Below, piece by piece: positions 56,116 to 64,000 of a DNA stretch of 64,000 bases. Under the pieces are notes generated by a model. The model was not told where the DNA came from, did not search any database, and saw only the letters and a program-made list of their open reading frames with translations. Both the position numbers and the translations under genes were made by a program. The stretch's first letter is position 1. Each line of letters starts with the position of its first letter. Location: contig JBCNJP010000017.1 in assembly GCA_039602395.1 (NCBI GenBank), positions 20,701,279 through 20,765,278 on the forward strand, read 5' to 3'. The DNA is from Deinandra increscens subsp. villosa. Lineage: Eukaryota > Streptophyta > Magnoliopsida > Asterales > Asteraceae.

Positions 56116-56345
56116 ATGAGGTCACCGGGGTTTGAACCCGGAACCTCTCAGTTGTATACAAACGTCCTAACCACTGGACTGTGTCTTCTGTTGGTTCATA
56201 ACCCGACCGAAATTATTATAACCAGTAACAGTGAGCAGGATCGGGTCACAGGGAGAAAAGAAAACAAAAAATGTGGAGGCCAGGTTTCGAACTCGCGACC
56301 TCACGGAGAAAAGCGCGCGCCCTAACCACTGGGCCACCCGACCCG
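56116..56345 (-). other. Two tRNA-like box A/box B modules inside the solo LTR
   Basis: Reading minus, module 1 (56345-56276) has GTGGCCCAGTGGTTAGGG and CGAGTTCGAAACC. Module 2 (56181-56116) has AGTCCAGTGGTTAGGAC and CCGGGTTCAAACCCCGG. Box A consensus TRGCNNAGTGG and box B GGTTCRANNCC are closely matched, with about 30-35 bases between them. The order and distance to the LTR end equal those of the pair at 37805-38030. Confidence 0.6.
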
Positions 56346-57543
56346 TTTGTGTTATAACCCACAACGAAAAATATAAAACATGTACATCACTGGAGTCATC
56401 TTCTTCCTCAAGAACTCCGGTGGCCGGAGTTTCATTCCGGTCACCGGAAAATCGCGAAACTCGGATTAAACCCATAAAATTGTGCGACTAACAAGGAAAA
56501 ACGTTTACCTCAAATCGAAGATGGGTAACGACGAGTTTTTGAAGCCGAAATGAAACCCGAACCTTGTACGCGAACACCGTACACAGTCACGATACTCGAC
56601 TCCGGTTCCTACTGGTTGCTCAGTGAAGAAGGGCGATCGTAAGGGGTCTTGAATGGTGGTGTAGCAGTGGCGGATGGTGGTGGTTTCGGTGGGTTTTGCT
56701 TCACCGTAAAACTGGAAAACGAGAGGGAGAGAGACGGGACGAGAGAAATGAGAATAGGAGATCAAAATGGTGTTGATTAGTGTCAATGATCAGTGCTTTG
56801 TAACCGACGAATTTGATTTGCGAATTGATGATCATCGGTTACCAGAATGAGAAAAGCTTGTCGACGCCGGTTACAAAAATGAATCTAATTTAACTTTCAT
56901 CCTTTGACAAGAATGGTCCCTCAAACAAACTACAAAAGTGGCACAAGGATTGGAAAACTGCAAAGTAAATCCCTCAATGTTTGGGTAACTTGAGAATGAG
57001 TTTGGAAGTTAACAAGGTTGGTCCTTCAAGTTTAGAATGGGTTTACAAGCTAACGGAGTTAACGAAACTAACCCGAATGATGAGTAAATGATTATATATC
57101 AGAACATGATTAACGCGAGACATTTATAAGATATAAGCCTTGTTTCGTTCACATAACACGAATGATAATCCATAATTATTTATTTTAACTTCACATAACA
57201 TCGTAGATTTATACGTTCAAAAATTCATATGAACTCACACACGCTACATATAATTATGTGATATCTTGTCATATAAAATCATAGAATAATTTACGTGAAT
57301 ATATATATATATACACACACACATCACAAAACGTTCACGTAAAATTATAACGTATAATTTACATTAAATCATGGAACATCAAACGTCTATACTTAAGTGC
57401 ATGCTCGTATCGTGACGATTACACAAAATCCTAATTTGCTAAAGTCAACAAAATCAACACATAAATGTTAATACAATATTTAATACAACTTACATTCAGT
57501 TAAAGCTAGGAAAAGACCTGAAAAGACGGATTGTCACACTTCT

Positions 57544-59940
57544 CAAATTATCCAAGAATATACGGTAGCTGTAGGTAGGTGTATGCACCATAAAGTTAGG
57601 CAAGTCACCTCTGTGAGTAAGACAATAAAATATATTCACCACCTCTCCTAGAAATATATAATAACTTTTTAACACTGGCATCAAGATTTCAAGTTATCAC
57701 CCTACATGAAGCACAAATCCTAAAGAACGACAGTTGATAACACAGTTCAATATATATAAGGCAAAAATTAAGAACCCTTACAAATTAAACCCTAAAATCG
57801 TTGAAAAAAATACACTAGGAGACAAAATTGAAAGCTAAATCAATTATATTGGGCGGCATTTAAAAAGAAAGTGCATGAAATACAAACCTTTCACAAACAA
57901 CCGTTACAGTTAGAGACGACGATAGAGAAATTAATAGATCCGTTGATGAAATTGAACCTGAAACCGACAATATCATAAACAAATGTAACGCCGAAAGGTT
58001 TAATTTAAAAAAAAAATTACGACTGAAACAAACCTTCTGCAAGGGATGGAAGCATATGTAGAAGAAAGAAAGAGACTAAAAGACTTAGGACTTGGATCTG
58101 AATATAGAGATGAAGAGAACACAAGAATACGATGATTAAAATAATAAAAACTTGATCTTTGCACACAAGATGAATTTCTCGGGTACAAACAAGAAATCGT
58201 AAACTCTCTCTCTCTCTAGATTCCGATCATAAACACTAGCTCACTCTCTAGAGTCATCCACCTGCTTTTTTGAATAGTAAACTCATGGGGTTTATATAGT
58301 CATCCCATGAGTTTACTATTGGACTCTTAAACCCTAATCATAAACCCAAGCCCATGCTTATATCTAATAGTAAACTAGCCTAAACATAATAATAAAACTA
58401 GCCTACTAATCTAATGAAACCCTCTAAGCCCAGCCCAACATATTTAATATTACAAGCCTCATAATCTAACCTCTACAATCTTCCCCTATGCTTGTGATAT
58501 TAAACCGTCTTCAATCTTTGAAATTCTTCTTCTTGACTGGCTGGCAAAGATGTTGATGAAGATTCTTTCTGCAGAAATCTTCAATGGGTTTCATGACGGG
58601 CACTTGGGACTTCCTCTTGATCAGCATCATCTCAAACTTCTTGAAATGAACAAGTTAATGAGACGGAGGATTCTCATTGACTTGCTTCTTTTGAAAGAAC
58701 TGGTTCTTGCTGAATCTTCGATAACTGTCTTGAATCTCCAAAAATTAGAGGGTAATATTTTGAAAGCCTCTAACTGTGAAGAACTTGATTGTTGATCTTT
58801 AAACTTCATGATCTCTGACTGCTCTCTGCATCATTTTCTTCATCAAAGATCGACTTGAAATCTTCAGCTTCCCCTAAACATGTGAACATCTTCTTTGAAG
58901 CTCTTTTGAAGCTTTTGAAAACTTGTAAAGACACCAACAACTTCCCCTGAACAGGTGCTTTTCCAGATGAAAGTCTTGTCCGGCTGGTTCTTTAACTTGC
59001 TTCTCAATGACTGGTTCTTTAACTTTGAGCAGTAGCAACATCTGCAACATCTTTCTCTCATCAACCTGTCTGACACATACAAGAAAAAATATACTCCACC
59101 AGACATTTGATGACTGGTCTTTGGGTTAGAAGGTAATTATCATCTGTTCAGTTGATTCAAATTAACATAATTTTAACCAAAAAACCTAATATAGATTACG
59201 GGTTTTCTATAAAACTTTCCCTGAACCCAAAGACCTCTAAAGACTTCCCCTTAGCTGATAACTTCCCCTCAGCTAAGGACTTCCCATGATATAATACATA
59301 TTATCTTCGAGTACCCTTTAGATACAATGTATTATGGAAGTCTTTTCATTAGATAATAAGTATCATCCTCGAGTTCCCTTCGGATAATACTTATTATCCC
59401 CTCTCCTTCCCCTAAAAATTTGTCAAGATCTGCAGGGGGGCATACTGTCATGCATCAAAACCCATGAAAACACATTTTGACTTCTCAAATTAACCTAGCC
59501 AAGACGTAAACAAAACCAAAAGGAACTTAAAGACTCACACACGAAAGATTTAAAAATAAACAAATACTTACCAATATCAAACATGAGAAAGTTTACAAGG
59601 GATCAAACCGTATGAATCTGACTGAGGAACCCTTTTCAGCTTCAGTTACTCGACTAGTCCAGGTGATTGCTAGTATGTTTGTCCGCTTTAAACTCAGACC
59701 CATTCAAACCCAACCAAATGCATCATGCTTAAGATTACTAATTACCAGCATGTTTAATCGTCCCCACACCCAATTGTACATAGCAAAACCTACCCAACCT
59801 CAAAGTTTATTGAGGATTCACAAACCCCCAACTTAAGGAACCATGCAACACCGTTATGACTACCACTTATTTCATTAATCATTAGTCGGTGATCAGGTCG
59901 GCCGAATAAGCACGCAAAGAAGACCAAACTGAATGATTAT
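57544..59940. other. Unassigned region, possibly a decayed LTR element
   Basis: No domain is recognised. 58273-58320 holds a 17-bp inverted repeat (AATAGTAAACTCATGGG / CCCATGAGTTTACTATT) around a TTTATATAG. 58460-59440 is rich in CTTCCCCT and contains long coding-like stretches on both strands. 59425-59440 is a purine tract (GATCTGCAGGGGGG) that could be a polypurine tract. These hint at an LTR retrotransposon, but I found no LTR pair and no polyprotein motif. Confidence 0.3.
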
Positions 59941-60001
59941 TTTTCATTTTCTTTTCTTTTTCTTTTCTTTTTCATTTCTTTTTCATTTCTTTTATTTTCT
60001 T
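59941..60001 (+). repeat. (TTTTC)n low-complexity tract
   Basis: About 60 bases of TTTTCTTTTC/TTTCAT repeats. Confidence 0.9.
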
Positions 60002-60134
60002 TTTATTATGTGGTGTAGTCATAACAGCATAAACATGGTGTGTGAGAGAGTGAATACTAGGCATAATTACCACTCTCAACCCGTTTTTGCAGGGAATAAG
60101 TTTTTTAAACCATGCAAACTGAGATGGGAAACTA

Positions 60135-60138
<4 letters not shown>

Positions 60139-60187
<49 letters not shown>
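60139..60187. repeat. (TA)n microsatellite
   Basis: About 48 bases of TA, followed by 'ttaagttcattgcac'. 'gttcattg' resembles the family M2 terminus, but no element could be delimited. Confidence 0.9.
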
Positions 60188-60189
<2 letters not shown>

Positions 60190-60190
<1 letters not shown>

Positions 60191-61900
60191 GTTCATTGCA
60201 CTTACATTGGTGGTCATAAGATTAGGTCGAGCCTACCGAGCATATCACCGTGGAGTTTTCTTTTCACTTCCGCTTTACACGTGTCAGTCATCTCCAATCC
60301 GGCCATATTTCACTTCTCAGAAACAAAACACAAACAATTAAAAATTAAAAAGCACACTATTTTTTGAGGGGTTAATTTTTTTCTTCATCTTTACATTTCT
60401 TCCCCTTGCTTTTTGATTTTTAATGTCATAACTTTTGTGAACATCATTATTTATTATTATTTTTTTAATTATATATTTTTTAATTTTTTTTAAATACGAA
60501 CACATAAGCAAAACAAATTACTTCACACACATCTGGCCAAGCTAACCTTCCAAGTATGGATTTGAAATTTTTTAGAAAAATGGGTTTTATAGCATGCATA
60601 CCTCATTGTTTTTTATTTTTTTTTACTTTATTTATTTATTTTAAATTGAACAACCAAGCACCAACTGAAAGTATTTTGGATTTCAGCATTTAATAACAAG
60701 TAATCTGGAAATTTAGACATGTTTTCATTTTGGAAATCTAGTATACTATTGTTTATATAATAAAATTTAGTATTTACATCATGTTTTGGATGTTACATGT
60801 TCTATTTAGAGGTGAATTTTGTATTAACAAATTAGAAATGACAAGTATAGTAGACTAGCTCATATTCTCATTCTCACATTTGATAAAGTTGATTTTGAAT
60901 TTTCTTTTAATTTAAATTTTATATTCTAAACTTATATTGAAAGCCTAAATATCCTAAACCGTGAAACCAAACCGGAAGTAACTGTTCGGTTTGGTTCGGT
61001 TTTGATTTTTAACGGTTCGGTTTAGGTTTTCGATTATTAAAAACCGTAACTAACGGTTTGGTTTATGGTTTGACCCAAAAACTGTAAAAACCGGACTGCG
61101 AACACCCCTAGCAATTCCTCGACTCCTAAGAATCATAGCTTTGTTTTTAGTATAATCGGTTTTGTTATCCAAAATGGGTTACGGTACAACTTGTTGTCCG
61201 TTTACATGACACTTTATTGTAATTTAATCATCCTTCATGTTTACTAATTTCCATTGATATTCCGAGACAAATTACTGAAAATTTGCCTAGTGTATGTAGT
61301 TGAGGCAAGTTGTACTAGCCATGCCTTTCTTTAGCTCTGGAGGCAAATTGTTCTGAGAACTTGCATTTTAAGCAGCCGATGCAAGTTCTGGTATTAGCGT
61401 TGTACTTTCCAAGATGTGCACACTTGTCTTCTTGTTTTCTTTGTTCCAGGCTTATCTGTGTTTAAGCTTACAATGGACTAAACTGAACTCATGGTCAAAA
61501 TCGTTCGTTCGAGAAATACCCTATGTCATCAAACCCATTTCTTACCTATGAAAAGTTCCTACATTCATCACTACTCGTCACTATAGGAGTTCGTTGGATA
61601 CAGATGAATTTGCCATAAAATAATTTTGGTCCAAATTATTTTTGTAATTTTCTAAAAACAAAATTTCAACCCCCATATAATGAAGTTGATAAGGATAGGC
61701 CAAGACAAATCAATAACGAGCACTAGAAGGCAAAGTGCTCAATTCTTTAGTCGAAATTTCTAGTTTTCAAGGTTTGTACTTTTCCCATTTGTACTTTTAT
61801 TATTCACGTCTACAGTTTTTAGAGGCCCCATGTCACATTTAAGTTTTATAAATCTTTGCAAAATCTTAGAAAATTGTTATTTTACACTCATTCATATAAA
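60190..61900. other. AT-rich region, no gene recognised
   Basis: 60975-61095 has repeats of GGTTCGGTTT/AACCGAACC type, a common plant dispersed repeat. 61280-61460 is more balanced in composition and ends in 'ttctttgttccag|gctt', an acceptor-like site, but no exon follows that I can identify. Confidence 0.4.
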
Positions 61901-61927
61901 TACTAGATTTTAACCTCCGCGCGTTGT

Positions 61928-63657
61928 CACTACGTCAAAAAGTGGCTTTGGCTACGGTTTTTTTTGATAACGCATAGCCACTGTTTTGAAAAAAGCGTGG
62001 TCAAAGGTAAGAAATTCTCGTTTTAGCCACACATATTTTGTACCCGTGGCCAAATATATAGCCTTTGGACCCTTTTAGCCACGTATTTTTTTGTTTATGT
62101 GACAACAACAATCAGGTGCAGTGGCTTTAGCCACTGTTTTACAAAAACATGTGGCACTTATTTGTCACACTTAAAAAAGAATGGCGAAATACACCAAACG
62201 GTCACGGAATTTTTATGATTTTTTATTCGTGTGACCAAAAAGGAATGTATGGCCACGCTTAAATAATGTTGTGTGACGGAAGAGTAGATTTTATACTTAG
62301 TAAATTAAAAGAAAACAAAACTATTTATGCGTGGCTAAATGTGAGCAATGGCCATGCTTTTTACTTAGTTATGTGGCTAAAAGCTAGTACATATGGCCAC
62401 TGTTATTAGGTTGTGTGACTAAATTTTAGATGACTAATGGTCACGGTAGGTTGTGAGTGACAAAAATCTATTACCTATGGCCACATATATTAACCGTGAC
62501 TAAATGGTAGGTTGTGAAAAATCTATTAGTGTATGTACATTAATTTTTAATTATAATATATGATTTTTAAGGTTTCTCTATACTAATTAATTAATATATA
62601 ATTAATTGTAATTAAGAAAATATATGTGACCATATATATAATACCAAAGGCCACACTTTTTATATTTTAACGTGGCCGTTGCCACCATTTGGCCACGCTT
62701 ATTGGGACAAATTATCTGATTTCAACTACCCTTTGGCCATTTTTTTTTCCAATTATATGTGGCTAAAACACAAATATACGTGACCATATAATACCAAAGG
62801 CCACGTTTTTTATATCTTAACGTGGCCGTTGCCACCCTTTGGCCACCCGTATTGAGACAAAATGTATGATTTCAACTACCCTTTGGCCACTTTCTTTTTC
62901 CAAATATATGTGGCTAAAACACAAATATACGTGACCATATAATACCAAAGGCCACGCTTTTTATATTTTAATGTGGCCGTTGCCACCCTTTGGCCACGCT
63001 TATTGGGACAAAATTTATGATTTCAGCAACCCATTTGGCCACGTTTTTTCATATCATATGTGGCTAAAACACAAATATACGTGACCATATAATACCAAAG
63101 GCCACGCTATTCATATTTTAACGTGGCGGTTGCCACCCTTTGGCCACGCGTATTGGGACAAAAATTATAATTTCAGCAACCCATTTGGCCACGTTTTTTT
63201 ATAACATATGTGGCTAAAACACAAATATACGTGACCATATAATACCAAAGGCCACGCTTTTGATATTTTAACGTGGCCGTTGCCACCCTTTGGCCACGCG
63301 TACTGTGACAAAATGTATGATTTCAGCAACCCTTTGGCCACGTATTTTTATAATGTATGTGGCTAAAACACGAATATACGTGACCATAAAATACCAAAGG
63401 CCACGTTAACCAAACACATGTGGCCGTTGGGACCCTTTGGCCACGCTTTTCTGAAGAATTGTTTGATTACAACAACAAATATTGGTACCCTTTAGCCACG
63501 CTTATAGGTGGCTTCAGCCACTGATATTGTAACGTGGCCGTAGGGTACATATGGTCACGGCACCTATGGTGTCGGTTGGAATGGAAGAAAAAAAACGTGA
63601 CCAAACACCTTTTGTCACGGTTTTTTTTCGTGGCCAAAGGTGAATTTTGACGTAGTG
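61928..63657. mobile_element. Non-autonomous CACTA element (1730 bp) with internal satellite
   Basis: The ends CACTACGTCAAAA and TTTTGACGTAGTG are perfect inverted repeats. Subterminal GTGGC/GCCAC motifs fill both sides. The left 570 bp match the autonomous-type element at 26033. The flanking trinucleotides are TGT and TGC, a 3-bp duplication with one mismatch. It has no transposase, so it depends on a TNP2 source such as the 26033 family. Confidence 0.92.
62612..63430. repeat. ~150-bp tandem satellite within the CACTA element (about 6 units)
   Basis: The landmark GGCTAAAACACAAATATACG starts at 62761, 62912, 63062, 63212 and (one mismatch) 63361, with intervals of 149-151 bases. A diverged first unit lies near 62612. 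Each unit has 'gtgaccatataataccaaag', 'aacgtggccgttgccaccct' and 'gatttcagcaaccc' in order. Confidence 0.92.
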
Positions 63658-63667
63658 TGCGCGGAGG

Positions 63668-64000
63668 TGCATAAGCTTGCAAGTCCGACGTACATCTCGA
63701 TGGTCATGGCTTCGTTCATCACAACGCGATCTTGTTTGGTTGTGTTCTTGTTGTTTTAATCGTTCGGATAACACGGGTAGATAAAACAGTTAAATTGCTA
63801 AACCACCAATAACATAAATTATTGGTGATCAATGGAGGTTAACATGGGGATAACACAAACACACAAAACCATTGCATTGCTTTAAGGATACATGGAGGAA
63901 AACGAAAAAAGAAAACATTGAACGACCAAAATCACTAATAAAGTTATGACCAAATCATATTTGTCATTTAAAAGTTTACGTATTACACAACCAAAACAAA
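63668..64000. other. Helitron 4 interior, no gene recognised
   Basis: AT-rich sequence with a repeated 'accaataa(c)ataaattattggtg' inverted repeat near 63803-63830. Nothing coding is supported. Confidence 0.4.

Larger units (their letters stand above)
54411..57538 (-). mobile_element. Solo LTR of Gypsy-type element (3.1 kb, minus), with perfect duplication
   Basis: On plus it starts TGTCACACCCCCAAAATTTC and ends GAAAAGACGGATTGTCACA, the reverse complement of the termini of the LTR at 34188-39457. The flanks CTTCT (54406-54410) and CTTCT (57539-57543) are a perfect 5-bp target duplication. No internal gag-pol is present, so it is a solo LTR. An M1 element (55532-55709) in a TA tract and two tRNA-like modules lie inside. 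Confidence 0.94.
61903..64000 (-). mobile_element. Helitron 4 3' end (minus orientation), interrupted in its hairpin; 5' part outside window
   Basis: CTAG lies at 61903-61906 with A outside. The terminal hairpin arms are CCTCCGCGC (61914-61922) and GCGCGGAGG (63659-63667), separated by a CACTA element in the loop. Removing the insert gives a hairpin like those of the other Helitrons here (CGCGCGTTGCGCGG). The body continues past 64000. Confidence 0.72.

Noticed and set aside
56116..56345. True tRNA genes
   Set aside because: Box A and box B words are good, but I could not fold a standard acceptor stem or anticodon arm by eye. They are kept as tRNA-like modules only.
58550..59106. Coding-looking stretches in 58550-59106 as a host gene
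   Set aside because: Both strands give open frames of similar length with Leu/Ser-rich products and no domain. The CTTCCCCT-rich context looks like a decayed retroelement, so no gene was called.
62612..63430. Regular repeats considered as a CRISPR array
   Set aside because: The units are contiguous ~150-bp satellite repeats without unique spacers and lie inside a CACTA element.

Overview
This is repeat-dominated plant nuclear DNA, AT-rich and without operon structure. The split exons with GT..AG introns, Copia, Gypsy, MULE, CACTA, hAT, PIF/Harbinger, LINE and Helitron remains, and many long TA microsatellites all point to a eudicot. The style of the Helitron ends and of the elements sitting in TA tracts suggests Asteraceae, but that is a guess. 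There is one 500-base N gap (29974-30473). Almost every annotatable base belongs to a transposable element. The only host-type genes I can defend are a small cluster of alpha/beta-hydrolases of the plant methylesterase / hydroxynitrile-lyase-like (MES) family.

MES cluster. An apparently intact three-exon gene, here called MES-B, lies on the minus strand (43219-44405, 262 residues, Ser82/Asp212/His240 triad). A second copy, psi-MES-A, lies on the plus strand. Its exons 1 and 2 (2924-3531) are in their normal place, but its exon 3 is 20.5 kb away (24088-25274). That exon carries a premature stop and an 897-bp hAT element with a perfect 8-bp target duplication. A third relic (about 45.8-47.8 kb, minus) keeps only intron-2 sequence and the edge of exon 2, and is itself split by a MULE.

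Layout. 1-2.1 kb: end of a Gypsy-type LTR and a decayed Copia polyprotein. 2.9-25.3 kb: psi-MES-A with its giant intron 2, which holds a hAT element, two Helitrons (one carrying a Harbinger transposase) and a dense set of elements inserted in (TA)n tracts. 25.5-30 kb: LTR piece and an autonomous-type CACTA element cut by the gap. 30.5-42.7 kb: an LTR end, then a large MULE-like block. That block has a Ulp1-protease-like gene on plus, converging on a mudrA-type transposase on minus, and a minus-strand GRF zinc-finger/coiled-coil/membrane ORF next to it. The block is split by a solo LTR that is itself split by a second solo LTR, both with exact 5-bp duplications. 43.2-48 kb: MES-B and the third relic. 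48.2-50.7 kb: a second cluster of TA-tract elements. 50.9-54.4 kb: a Helitron with a captured kinesin-4 piece. 54.4-57.5 kb: a third solo LTR with a TA-tract element inside. 57.5-61.9 kb: mostly unassigned. 61.9-64 kb: a Helitron 3' end whose hairpin loop is occupied by a 1.73-kb non-autonomous CACTA element with a ~150-bp internal satellite.

The most distinctive pattern is a set of at least five unrelated short element families that all sit inside (TA)n microsatellites, at about 20 sites. Most carry repeated short palindromes with a CATGTG/CATATG-type core. This resembles rice Micron elements but is more diverse.
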